Below are positions 18,942 to 29,208 of a stretch of 29,608 nucleotides of DNA, one piece after another. Below the pieces are notes generated by a model. The model did no database searches. It saw only the letters and a list, made by a program, of their open reading frames with translations, and was not told the DNA's origin. The translations under genes were made by a program, and so were the position numbers. The number at the start of each line of letters is the position of its first letter. Position 1 is the stretch's first letter. This stretch comes from Gnetum montanum (lineage: Eukaryota > Streptophyta > Gnetopsida > Gnetales > Gnetaceae): positions 170,582-200,189 of the forward strand of contig MNCI01024239.1 in the NCBI GenBank assembly GCA_015680685.1. The letters are read 5' to 3'.

Positions 18942-20854
18942 GTCTTTTTGAAGCTCATACTCATCATCATGGAGTTAGTGGTTATGCTATGCTACATTGG
19001 CCACCCTAAGGCCAATAATCCCTTGCCTTATATGACTTTGGACAAGGTCTCCTTGTGGTTCTATCTAGAGGCAAGGGATTCCTTGCCTATATCTTGTGAA
19101 ATTTTAGTGTGATGTTGTGGTTACACTTATCTATAGATATGACTAGGGTTATAGTGGAGACATTGATGCCTTGGGCATTTGGCCTGATTGCCAAGTTCAT
19201 CATTGACAATCCACCACCTAGGCCAGTAGGAGGAGTAGCAAATGTAATTAGTCCATGTTACCTCACAGAGATTTGGACTATGCCAGAGTCTAGCTAGTAC
19301 AATTCGGATGACACTTTGATGGTGGTACATAGAGCCCACACATTGTTCCAGAACCTGCTTGGCACTATGTACCATCTATAGGGGTAGGCATGGTTGTTAT
19401 AATGTTTTTTGGCTTTATTGGCTAAACTACCTTTCCTAACTTCGTCAACTCTATGAATTTCTTACAAGTATAAGGTCACTGATCAAGGCTTGATCACTAA
19501 TGATCAAACCTTAGTGATGGCTCAAATTATCCTAGATGAATTCACCAAGGGCCCCCAAATCAAAATTATTATTTATGAATAGTTAAGGGGATTTTGATGA
19601 ATATACTAGAAAATTCAACCTTTTCTACAAGAAGTGTGTGGATGAGAGGACGATACACAACTGATGGATGAACTTTAAGATCTCCTTAGATCAAACCTTG
19701 GTAGTTGGTACCTCTACTCAAATCACACTAAAGAAGAAGAAGAAAGGTGAACATAAAGGCTATAGATTCTAATGTTTTATGGTTATTAAAGTTCTAAGTG
19801 TTATATCATTTTAACTAGTTATTAAACATGCCTATGTTGATGCTAAACATTTGGTTGTTTTCTTGTAGGACCCTCCACCTTTGTTGATGTCACCTTACCA
19901 CTTACACAACATCATGAGGTTACCCTCATCCTAAAGTCTAGTGAGGTGATACTAACACAGGAGTGGCTAATGGGACAAGAACCTAGGTACATTCAAGAAA
20001 ACATTGGGCATGTGGGTTTGCTTGATCTATTTATTATACCTATCTCTTCCATCCCTATTATGAAGATGCTACATGTCATTAACTCCTTTAATGAAGAAGC
20101 CAATCACTTCCACACCGTCGTCAAAGGTATGCTAATTACCATAGCCATCAATGAGGGCACATTTTGTAACTTGTTTGATGTCCTTGCTGATGGGGCAAAG
20201 GTTGTCATCAGAATAGTGAAGGAAGTGGGTCATTATGAGGAAGTTTTGGAGTGGCTTAGTGCCAGCATGAGCCACTTTAGAATTTCCATGGATAGCTTCA
20301 TGAACCTTGATATAAAGGATTCATATCCTTTTTTTAGGCCTCATGCATTTCCTAAACTATTATCACAAAAGAAAGTAATTAACATTGTGTAGGGGTGGAC
20401 CTTTAAAAAGGTCCTAATATATGGAATCAGGTTCAACTAGGTGGCTACTTTGGCTGATGAGATTCTCAAACTCCACGAAGACACCTCTACCATAATCCAC
20501 ATGAATTTTACATTTTTTGTAGGTTACTTGAAGAGGTTTGCAAAGTTCTTGGTGAGGTGAAGGAATGGACAATGGATTGCCCAAGATGCAAACCAACTTT
20601 CTAGACCTTGGATAAAGCACATTTATCCAATGATACAGGTCTAGAACCCACTAGAGGAGATGGATGATTTACTATCCATTACTACCAAGGATCTTGATGC
20701 TATATTATGTGAATCCCATGATAGCCTGGAGGAGGAGCCTCTCATGATCTGAGCGAGCATCTTTGAGGCCAAATGATGATGTAGAGAAGCCAAAGGGGAA
20801 GCCAAGGCCAAACTCAAGAGGTCCATAGAGGAACCACCACCAGCATCAAACTAG
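18942..20854 (+). pseudogene. Copy A of an unrecognised multi-exon gene family
   Basis: Three collinear blocks match copy B (22822-24784). Block 1, after an acceptor-like CGATGCAAG, reads VFLKLILIIMELVV, then WFYLEARDSLP, a frameshift, then FSVMLWLHL and GTMY. Block 2 (~19465-19746) reads YKVTDQGLITND, ALA-like text and DEYTRKFNLFYKK, and ends at AAAG/GTGAAC. A 122-base GT..AG intron (19747-19868, branch-like GATGCTAAAC) follows. Block 3 holds an open frame to 20389 (IGHVGLLDLFIIPISS, FCNLFDVL, FRPHAFPKLL), then VGYLKRFAKFLV, WIAQDANQLS and EEMDDLLSITTK. TAG/TAA stops and frameshifts show decay. No known domain recognised; a lost host gene or an element-borne gene are both possible. Confidence 0.6.
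19747..19868 (+). other. Intron in copy A at a position shared with copy B
   Basis: Donor AAAG/GTGAAC, acceptor TTTTCTTGTAG, with a branch-point-like GATGCTAAAC about 25 bases before the acceptor. It separates the same two protein blocks as the 93-base intron of copy B. Confidence 0.55.
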
Positions 20855-22245
20855 TAGAACCACCACTAGCCATCCCATGCATGAACTCCACTTTGTCTAG
20901 GGCCTCTACCCATGGTTTTGCACAAAACTTAGAGATAGGGGCTTGCACTAGTGGCTTAGGAACTACTATAAGCATAATAATCATCGAATATTTAGGATGA
21001 AAAAAAACTTAAAATAATAGGATATAACAAGAAGCATTAAAACATGTGCATACCTAGCTCCTCCTCCTCCTCCTTTGGGATGATAATGAGAGATGTGCCT
21101 AGTACTACCTCATCGAACAAGGTATCTACATCAATGTTGACAAACCCTTTAGCCTCATGCTACTATAAGAGTGCCTCCTTTGCATGCCTTTGTTCCTCCT
21201 TGGCTACAATAGTAGCATGTCTCTGTGCTTCCTTCTCCTCACTAGGTAGCTAGCACATCTTGCCATTACCATTGCTATTGCGTGCTACCAGTTAAAAGCG
21301 TAGTTGGAACAATGACACATTGGAGTGGCTGCCTACACCTCGAATTAGCGAATGTGGATGAGGGAGAATGAGCACTGGGTTGACTGCCACAAGCACACGT
21401 AGAGGAGAGGAGACCTTTAGCGTTATCTAGGTACCCTGACTATGCTCTCACCTTTTCTCATTTTTCATTATTTCTTTTGCCATTTTGAGGATTTAGGTTT
21501 GGAGCATAGACTATTGGCATGCCCTGTCGTGGCACCCCCACCATGCCAAGGGTTATTGCCATTGCATGCCATTTTTGTGCATCAGGGTGGTAGGGAGGGC
21601 ATAACAACTAGGAGGGTTTTAGTCATTTTGTGGGAAATCTAGGAGTGTTTGATAGTAATGAGGGTTTTTTCCTTTCATGTGCATGGGATTTTCTACGTGG
21701 ACTATGATGATGCCAAGGATTTTGATGGATTTTTAGGACAACCTACCATGGGACAAGGGATGTGGCAAGGGTTTGCCTTGCATTTTTCTCGAAGAAAAAA
21801 TTTATCATTCTTGTGACGCAGGTAGAGGCAAGGAAGGGGTCAGGGTCCTAGTGACAACCAAGGGCAAAGGTAGAGGCAAGGAAGGGGTAAAGGATGTTAT
21901 AGGGTTCTATAAATTTTTTTTGGGGTGGGCCATGGGGATTTCTATTTTTGTGTTTGGGGGTCATGTGGGGAGGGGGCTGGGTATCATGCAGGTGTGATGC
22001 AGTGAAAGCATGAGGGGGGCCATGGTCACCATGGCTACAGGGGGAATGGCTACCACCCCATGCTAGGACTTTTTTTTTCTTGAAAAAAATTATCCTGGGG
22101 ATTTAGGATAGTGATAGTGAAGGGAGAGGGAGAAAGGGTAGGATCCAGTAGGGTGCAAGTATGGCATGCAGTGATGCAATGGATGCAGGGCACACAAAAC
22201 ATAGGCATGGCATGCATGAAGATACGGGGTAGCAGTGCATGAGGC
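20855..22245. other. Interval between copies A and B; no gene recognised
   Basis: It contains a 20-base direct repeat starting GGTAGAGGCAAGGAAGGGG at 21821 and 21869 (48 apart), a CTC-triplet run near 21058-21073, and a G-rich stretch around 21956-21981. Open frames here match nothing I know. Confidence 0.4.
21956..21981 (+). other. G-quadruplex-forming motif
   Basis: Four G-tracts of lengths 5, 4, 5 and 3 are separated by loops of 6, 1 and 2 bases (TCATGT, A, CT), fitting the G3+N1-7 rule. Function, if any, is unknown. Confidence 0.6.
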
Positions 22246-22500
22246 TATGCTCTCCACTACTATAGCCAAGACTATGCTCTCCATTCCTTGGTGGTGTAGT
22301 TGATGCCAAGTGTTTGATGAAATGTGTTTGCTCTAAAAGTTCATTTTTCAAGACTATGCTCTATATAGAGCATAGTTGAGTTAGAAATATTCGCAATTGG
22401 AAACTACGCTCTCCACTGTGGTAATCTAGAGTTAGAAAATTTTGCAATTTCCTAGATTATGCTCTCCACTGAGGTAATCCAAAATTTAAAAAAATTCCCA
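22246..22500. repeat. ~54-bp degenerate tandem units with perfect palindrome
   Basis: ACTATGCTCTCCA-like words recur at ~22249, 22273, 22402 and 22456. The last units carry GAGTTAGAAA...GCAATT text and are about 54 bases apart. A 24-bp perfect palindrome lies at 22353-22376: ACTATGCTCTAT followed by its exact reverse complement. Origin unknown. Confidence 0.65.
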
Positions 22501-22540
22501 AAATTTTCTAAACTATGCATAATGCTAAAATTGCAAAATG

Positions 22541-22612
22541 TAAGGATGCTAAACCTACAAACTATAACGATGCTAAACCTATGAAATGTAATGATGCTAA
22601 ACCTATGAATAC
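22541..22612. repeat. 24-bp minisatellite, three units
   Basis: GATGCTAAACCTA followed by (C/T)(A/G)AA-type text repeats three times with 24-base spacing. It has no coding content. Confidence 0.7.
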
Positions 22613-22821
22613 ATGTTGTACCCTAGTGAGTACTAGGTGCATCAAATGAATTAGTTGACATCCTATACCGATGGTGCCTTAGAGGGCATTGCTAAAATTA
22701 AGAATTTTTGTTAGTCCATGTTGTATTATGTTAATTTTGCTAACTTATCTTAATGATTTAATGCCAAAATTTGCATCTATGTATGTATACTAACACTTTG
22801 CTTGTTGCTTAGTGGTTGCAG

Positions 22822-24784
22822 GGTGTTACTAAAGCCTATCCTAATTGTTGTGAACCTTGTGGGCATCTTGTTCTACATGAGCAAGCCTGTTCCCAACATG
22901 CCTACACTAGATATGCGGGTGGGTCATCAGGCAGTATGGTTTCGACCAAGGGCTCGTGAGTTTTTGGAGTATTTGTTGCAGTAGTTTAGTGTGATCATGT
23001 GGTCACACTTGGTAGTGGACACTACTAGCACCATCATGAAGATGTTGCTGCCTAGGGTTAACTAGGACATCCTGAGGTTCATGTCAAATGAGCCTACTAT
23101 TAGTGGTGATGGGGTAGGTGGTTCAAGGAGAGGCCCTAGAAGTGCTCGACACCTATCCAAGATATGGCACATGATGGGGTTTGGTTGCTACAACAAGAGC
23201 AACATCCTTTTGATCACGCTGCAAGTGCACACCCTATTTTAGAACCCACCTAGAATTCTCTACTGTGCTGGAGGTTAAGTGCTTTTATAGCTTTTATAGT
23301 TTGTTTTTTTGCTACTTGACCATGTCACATGGCTAACCGCTCATGGCTAATGCCAATTTTAGAGTTGAGAAGGAGGGAATACATGATGAGGCAGATGCTC
23401 TAGCCTTGACCTGCATCACCCTAGAGGTGTTCTCTTCTAGCCTGAATGTTCAGGTAGGTGTGCTTGAACAAGGGGGGCCTAATCTAGAAGTTTACCCTTC
23501 CCATTACCCAAAGGCATATGAGTGGTGTAGGATCCATGATTGGTTGGATGAGAAGTGGGCTACCGATGAGATCAACACCAAGGAGATGCTTACAGTGCCA
23601 TCCCCTTCTCACATCCCATTTATGCCATGTATGTGTTTATGTTTAAGACCCATGTACTTGCTCATGTATGCCTATTAGTTTACCTTTGCATGATGCTAAC
23701 ATTGTTTTACCTTTGTTGTAGTGGTGCTTGCCTTAGGTGAGGTGACAGTAATCACCATGGGTTACATAGAGGCCACCCTCATTATGAAATATGATGATGT
23801 GAAGGGTGCACAACACTAGCTATGCCATAAGGCCTTGGATGCATTGACTGCTAGGCTCATGCATGTGGGTTTAATGGACATATTTTTTTCCCTTAGCCCA
23901 AGTATCCTGGTGGCCAAAATGGTCATCATCATTGACTCCTTTAGTAGCGACATCAGGTAGTTTATCATCCAAGTGTGCAGTGTGACAGTAGTTCTTGACC
24001 TCAATAAGGCCTTCTTTGCTAACCTCTTTGGACTCTCCATTAATGGCCCGATGATTGTTAATAAGGCCACTAGGGAGGTGGACTATAGGGGGGAGATTGA
24101 GGACTAGTTGGGGGCCACCTGATCTCACAAGAACATACCAATTAAGGATGTGCTTGTGCCTAAGGGGTAGGAGCTCTACCATCTTTTTCATGCTCATGCC
24201 TTTCTAAAGTTTCTTTTCCAAGGAAAGATCCTTGGAGTAGAGTAGGCATGGATGATGAAAGAAGTGTTGCTAGAGGGTACAAGGTTTAACTGGGCTACCT
24301 ATATTGCCACTAGCTCACATGTGAAGATCTCTAAGTTTCGGTTTAACATCCAGGCAAGGTCCTATGTCCACTTCGTGTTCTTCGCAAGGTACCTACGAAG
24401 GTTTGCGAAGCTCTTGGTTATGTGTGACGGTGGGTGATGGGTTGTGCAGGATCATGAGAAACTCTCCAAGTCATGTATTAAGCACATGTTCATGACCACT
24501 TATGCATAGGACCTCCAAGAGGGAATCGATGAGTTGTTATCCATAATGACTAAGGGTCCCATGGGGCAATCACATTACTTGCATGACAACGCAGGTGAGG
24601 GTCCTCCAGTTGGCACCAAGGACATGAACAAGGTAGAGCGCTATATTGCAGAGATGATGGAACCATCTAAGGAAAAAATCAAAAGGCCATGTCTTGCAGA
24701 GGAGACTACCCTTGAGGCTGGGAGGCCAAGTAGCAAGAAGATCCATGTTAGGCTTCAAAGCTTACGCATAGAGGTTGCAAATTA
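22822..24784 (+). pseudogene. Copy B of the unrecognised multi-exon gene family
   Basis: Same strand and block order as copy A. Block 1, after acceptor-like GTGGTTGCAG, reads RVLLKPILIVVNLVG, WFRPRAREFLEYLLQ, a TAG, then FSVIMWSHLVVDTT and LSKIWHMMGF. Block 2 (23343-23628) reads FRVEKEGIHDEADALAL, YPSHYPKAYEWC and WLDEKW. A 93-base intron follows (23629-23721, GTATGT to TTGTAG, branch-like GATGCTAAC). Block 3 reads LALGEVTVI, HVGLMDIFFSLSPS, FFANLFGLSINGP, HAFLKFLFQGK, RFNWATYIA, VFFARYLRRFAKLLV, WVVQDHEKLS and DELLSIMTKG, ending at TAG 24782-24784 after a charged tail. Several TAG stops. The family is unknown to me; conserved FF..YL.RFAK.LV...W..QD...LS is its clearest signature. Confidence 0.6.
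23629..23721 (+). other. Intron in copy B at a position shared with copy A
   Basis: Donor CCAT/GTATGT, acceptor CCTTTGTTGTAG, with GATGCTAAC about 25-30 bases before the acceptor, a good plant branch-point match. It corresponds to the 122-base intron of copy A. Confidence 0.6.
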
Positions 24785-24917
24785 GTATGTGTAACTTGCT
24801 AGATGCATTAATTGTACTTTTGTGTATAATTAGGTTTTTATGATTTTCTGTTATGTTATGCTATTAACTAGCTAATGTATGCTAATGTGTTATGTATGTA
24901 TATATGTTAATCATAAA

Positions 24918-25008
24918 GACAATAGAGAGAGATGTAGGAGCAGCAGCCAAGGCCATAGGAAAAGAAGTGCTCCCTTAAGCTGGGGAGGATGAGGCTCATG
25001 GAGATGAG
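24918..25008 (+). pseudogene. Possible extra 3' exon of copy B
   Basis: A GTATGT donor at 24786 and an ATAAAG acceptor at 24917 would remove 132 bases and join to a frame reading TIERDVGAAAKAIGKEVLP, a TAA, then AGEDEAHGDELP. It is charged, Ala/Glu-rich and helical in character. No matching segment was found after copy A, so support is weak. Confidence 0.25.
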
Positions 25009-25205
25009 TTACCTAGGTAGTAGAGACCTTTTAATAGTTGGAAGAGGGGTTGCTCCACTTCGATGGGGGTGATTTTAATAGTTTATTTGATGGTGTGCAA
25101 CGAGTAACCCCCCTACACTTACGCTTAAGGGCTTGCTAGGTAACTATCTTAGATTGCGCTCTGTTTTTACCTGTTTGCTCTTGCATATTTAGCTGGTTAG
25201 TTATA
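25009..25205. other. No feature recognised before the gypsy LTR
   Basis: Short AT-rich interval between the end of copy B and the probable LTR. Nothing further is supported. Confidence 0.3.
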
Positions 25206-25850
25206 TGTGCAACGACGAAAAATGTCGGTTGCTAGAAATATCGAACAAAGTTTTGTGTACAAAGTTCTAACCCTAGATCTGTGCGAGGGCCGTGCTGGAG
25301 AAAACGAACCCGAGGTTCCCTGAACGGTCTCGTCGATCAGACAGGGACTTACTTAATCAGTAAACTCTGTGATAATCAGATCACCAAATGATGATTTTAA
25401 TGCGAAGGTTCAATATCAATTGATGAGAAAATGGGATCTACTCTAAGATCAAATATAATGACAAAGATGTAAATGATGCAAAACAATTACGACATCAATG
25501 TAAGAAAAATGCAGCGAATTCAATTTGGAGGATATACGATCCCAAAATTTGGGATTGAATTTAGAGATAAATTTGTTGAGTACAATAGTTAGACGCAGAC
25601 TTCGGTTTAAACGAAGTGCATGGCGAGAGCAAGAAGTTATTCAGAGATAAAACAAGCGAAGGCCAATCTACCTTGTTCTAGCCAATCTAGGCGCAAGGGA
25701 GTCAGGGTCGAGGCAAAATGTTTGCTAACTTGAAGTCTCTGGTCAAAAGCTTCTTTCTGTCACTATCGATGCCCTTCTTGTCATCTCGCCAATCTTTTTT
25801 TTTTCCAATACTGTCAAAATTGCCAACCTTTTGATCTTTGTCAACTAAGG

Positions 25851-25859
25851 TATTTATAA
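25851..25859 (-). promoter_or_regulatory. TATA-like box in the gypsy LTR
   Basis: On the - strand this reads TTATAAATA, a good plant TATA box, in the right orientation for a promoter driving the - strand element. Transcription would start about 30 bases lower, near 25820. Confidence 0.5.
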
Positions 25860-25956
25860 GATTAGGGTTAAGAGAACAACACGTTTTAGATGATGCGTGT
25901 CCTGGGCTCACAAAATGCCGTTGACCTAGTGTGTTGTAACTGAAGTTCGTGGCGCC

Positions 25957-26244
25957 ACACTACATTACGCTCTGAAGCGTAGTGTGTCGTAACCTACCCT
26001 TGCTGAAATTTTGGTAACAAGTTGTCCTGCGGTTACACTGTAATACGCTAGAGAGCGTAACATGGCATAAGAACCGCCAATGCCTGAATGCCTGTATTAC
26101 GTTGCATTATGTTATATTACGTTGTGTAGCATAATGCAGTGTAATATAGTAAACATGCGAAATTGAAGTGTTGTCACTGCGCATTCTTTGCTTCTATTTA
26201 TTCCTTCTGGAGTCTATTACGCTGCACTGCATAAGGTAGCGTAA
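25957..26244. repeat. Cluster of inverted repeats built on TACGCT/AGCGTA
   Basis: Four hairpins occur within 290 bases. TACGCT-CTGA-AGCGTA is at 25966-25981 (also inside CACACTAC...GTAGTGTG, 25957-25986). TACGCT-AGAG-AGCGTA is at 26044-26059. A 16-base stem with three mismatches pairs 26095-26110 with 26131-26146. TTACGCT (26217-26223) pairs with AGCGTAA (26238-26244). They lie upstream of the LTR TATA box on the - strand. Confidence 0.7.
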
Positions 26245-26608
26245 CAGGCCCTTAGCCGACAAAAGAAACACTTGCTGAGATGTGCGACATGTTGCAAATA
26301 TTTGCCTGAGCCTCGAGATTTTGCAGAACTGTCGAGGCCTCAAAATTTCATGGTGTGTCAATGGCCCCTCTTTGTTGACATTTAGAGGGTTTGCCCAAAA
26401 GACGTTGACAAAGAATATGAAACACCAAAAAGGTAAAGACATCAACATGTTTGTCAGCTGCTGTTCAAATGTCGCTCTGTCAAACCTAGAAATGCAAGGG
26501 GTGGGGGCATAAGGAATATAGAAGGGATCTTACAGAAGTGAGGAGAGGGAGGTTCAGGGAAGACTCAAGCGTGTGAGCAGGAAAATTTCACAAACATGTC
26601 ATTAGGCA

Positions 26609-27530
26609 TCTCCCCACTGGTGTTTTCTCGAGAGGCTATGCTACTATACTGCATATGAAGGGCCTGCATGGATGAGTTGTGTTACACCCGTATGGCCTGG
26701 ATGAGTTTTGTTACATCCATTTTTGCCTAACTTTGCCCCTTTTTTTTTGAAAAGATGCTTTTCATGAGGCGAGTTGTGTTATGCTAATTCATGGATGATT
26801 ATCATGTGCAAAAGAGTGCCTGTATGCTCATATTTTGTACAAACAGGAAGAAAGGGTAAAGGTTGTAGGGATAAAGGGAGGAGAAAGTGAGATGAGTTGT
26901 CTGATGGCAGGGTTTGCATTCCCAGGTAGTCAGACTAATCTGAGTAGCCACCTCAAAACGCTATGATGCCTCACCTCCTGGTGAATGCATTCTTGAACAA
27001 CGCTATCATAGCAAGTAACCTAAAAAACATAACAGAGGATAGAGAACAAAAGCAATCATCCTAATTGCTAGGGAGGTTTTTGAAACAAGCGTCATCTGAA
27101 GCAAAAAGAGGAGCACAGGTCACGGAGGAGGGACTGTGGTAAGAAGCAAGGATCCTTATGTTGATGCCGCAGTCCAGGAAGTCGTCATCGATAGCTATTC
27201 ATCTTACCTAACTGACTAGGCAAAGAACCAGTCAAATGAATCTGCTAAGCTAGAGTCTGGTAGTGGTGATGGGTGGGGGTAGCCAAGGCTATGGCTGACC
27301 ATAGTTTCCTTGGGGCCTGAAGTGGCGAAGTTGACCCCAGGAGGTGCAACTACAGAGTGGCTGTCGTAGCGACATCTCCGAGGGGTCAGTAGTATGCCTT
27401 CGACATATCTAAGGAATCAGTAGGATGCCAGTAGGGTAGCGATGTTGTGTCTGTTCCAACGTCCTACCCATTCCGTCTGGTAGAGATGCAGTGCAAGAAT
27501 GATCATGCTCGCTTGCTTCATGGATTATCT
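26609..27530 (-). other. Gypsy 3' untranslated region, non-coding part
   Basis: No coding match on either strand. Small tandem pairs occur: GGATGAGTT(G/T)TGTTACA at about 26669 and 26698 (29 apart), and CGACAT...GTCAGTAG/ATCAGTAG...ATGCC at about 27370 and 27401 (31 apart). This fits the long untranslated region between integrase and LTR in Tat-type elements. Confidence 0.45.
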
Positions 27531-27534
27531 GTTG

Positions 27535-27945
27535 GCAGAGTCCAGTTTTAAGTCCTGGTGGACCGTTGTTGCTAGTTTTAAGTCTCAGCAGATTGTGGTC
27601 CCATTTTAAAGTCTGGGCAAACTGAAACCTGCTAGTTTTACGTCGTAGCGGACGGTGGAAGAGCTAGTTCATGGTCCTAGCAGACCATGCTGTGGGTGTC
27701 AGTTTCATGTCGTGACCTAGGGACAAGTCTGTGCTGGTTTAACATCTCAGCAGACGGATGCTTACCTTGCCAATTTCACGTCATGACGGACAATCAAAAA
27801 CTTTGCCAGTTTAGTGTTGTGGCGGATGTGTGCAAGAAATGCCAGTTTTACATCGTAGCGGACATGTACAACACTGCCAGTTTTATGTCATAGCAAACAT
27901 TTAAAACACTTCCAGTTTTATGTCGTAGCAGACGTGTGTTACCTT
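27535..27945 (-). repeat. Minisatellite of 30-37-bp units in the gypsy 3' region
   Basis: About 12 units are anchored by AGTTTTA(A/C/T)GTC(G/C)TAGC(A/G)GA-like text. Starts are near 27544, 27574, 27603, 27634, 27665, 27701, 27736, 27772, 27808, 27844, 27879 and 27914. Spacing is 29-31 in the first part and 34-37 in the second, so the unit length changes along the array. Spacers between anchors are variable in sequence. Confidence 0.85.
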
Positions 27946-27974
27946 AAGTTTGAGCAGAGCCGATGTCTAGATGT

Positions 27975-29205
27975 GGTAGCGCTTCAGATACATATGATTC
28001 ACCGGATTCGGGAGTTCGTTGCTGTTGATGTTTGTTAGCCTGAATGCTTCGTTGCCGTATGCATTGACGACTAGAAAAGGGCCTTCCTAGCTTGCAGAGA
28101 ATTTTCTCACTGGTTCACGAACGACTTTGAGAACTAACTCTCCTTTCTTAATTAGTTGTTGATGCAAGTTGTGATGATGCTTCTGTTTCTGCCTATCTTG
28201 ATATCTTTCGATGCTGTCGAGCGTCTGGATGCGTTTCTCCTCTATTGAGTCTAAATCCACAATCTTGGACTCATTGTGTTGAGTCTCATTTATAACCGTG
28301 GAGAGAACCATCCACAGTGAGGGAACCTGTAGTTCTAGGGGCAACACCGCTTCAGATCCATAGACTAGGCTATAGGGTGTCCTATCGGTAACTGTTTTGC
28401 ATGTTGTACGATAGGCCCATAGCACATAGAGGATTTTTTCATGCCATCATTTTTTGTTGTTGCTAAGCATCTTTTTGAGTAGATTGATAACCACCTTGTT
28501 TGTTTCTTCTTCTTGACCATTTGCTTGTGGGTAATAGGGTGAGGAAAAAGACTGCTTAATACCAAGGTTACTGCAGAAAGATTTGGTTTCGGTACTACTA
28601 AATTGCAGCCCATTGTCAGTCATAATAGTCATGGGAAGTCCAAACCTAGCTACTATATTGTCCAAGATAAAATGGAAAACCTGTTGAGATGTAATCTTCC
28701 GCAGGGGGATGGCCTCAACCCACTTCGTGAAATACTCGGTGACAATGATAATGAAGCTATGTCCTATGGAAGACTTAGGTGTGATGGGGCCTATGATGTC
28801 TAGTCCCCATCGTTGGAATGGCCAAGTGATCTGTGTGGTATGCAATTCAATTGGTGACACATGTATTAAGTTTGCATAACGTTGGCATGTATCACATGTC
28901 TTAACCTTGGTAAGGCAGTCACGTTCCATGTACGGCCAATAATACCCCAAGCATATGATTTTAGTGGCCATGGCTCACGGGGCTATGTGTCCTCCACATA
29001 GTCCTTCATGGACTTCGCTAACTCTTGTTTGCGCTTGGTCATTATTAATGCAGGTTAGCAATACCTCATCGAAAGAGCGTCTACATAGAGTACTGTCTTC
29101 GATGATGACGTATTGCCTGACACGCTTGCAGATTGCATCTTTTTGTGCAGGTGTTAACCCGTGCAGTGGTTCGCCATGCAGAAGGTAGGCTTTAATGTTA
29201 TTGTA
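27975..29205 (-). pseudogene. Ty3/gypsy integrase relic
   Basis: On the - strand, the N-terminal zinc region reads EVHEGLCGGHIAP and KVKTCDTCQRYA, giving the HH-CC set. The core contains WGLDIIGP (first Asp), YFTKWVEAIPL, MTDNGLQF (second Asp) and YPQANGQEEETNK (Glu block, usually NGQAEATNK). All three acidic residues of the DDE triad are present. It continues YVLWAYRTT, RTPYSLVYGSEAVLPLE, and ends WEGPF-type text (EGPFLVVNAYGNEAFRL) to MYLKRYH near 27975. Stops fall at TGA for Arg or similar (before AMATK and before WHEKI) and TAG for Trp (before EGPF). The ancestral enzyme inserted element cDNA. Confidence 0.93.
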
Positions 29206-29208
29206 CCA

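Larger units (their letters stand above)
25206..26608 (-). repeat. Probable 3' LTR of the gypsy element (boundaries tentative)
   Basis: A - strand TATA-like box is at 25851-25859. A - strand purine-rich GTGGGGAGA immediately before TGCC (+ strand 26605-26617) would be the polypurine tract and LTR start. A TG at 25206 or 25219 on the + strand would be the LTR end. The length would be about 1.4 kb, reasonable for a Tat element. The partner LTR is not in the window, so the ends are unproven. Confidence 0.45.

Noticed and set aside
25219-26261. LTR delimited by TGTCGG and CCGACA
   Set aside because: The 6-base inverted ends are attractive, but the sequence right of 26261 is neither a polypurine tract on the - strand nor a primer binding site on the + strand. 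The pair at 25206/25219-26608 fits better.
26735-26750. Polypyrimidine run as polypurine tract of the - strand gypsy element
   Set aside because: No TG-type LTR start follows it on the - strand. The GTGGGGAGA at 26609-26617 followed by TG is a better candidate.
27535-27945. Regularly spaced repeats resembling a CRISPR array
   Set aside because: Units vary in sequence and length, there are no uniform spacers or cas genes, and the array sits in the untranslated region of a plant gypsy element.
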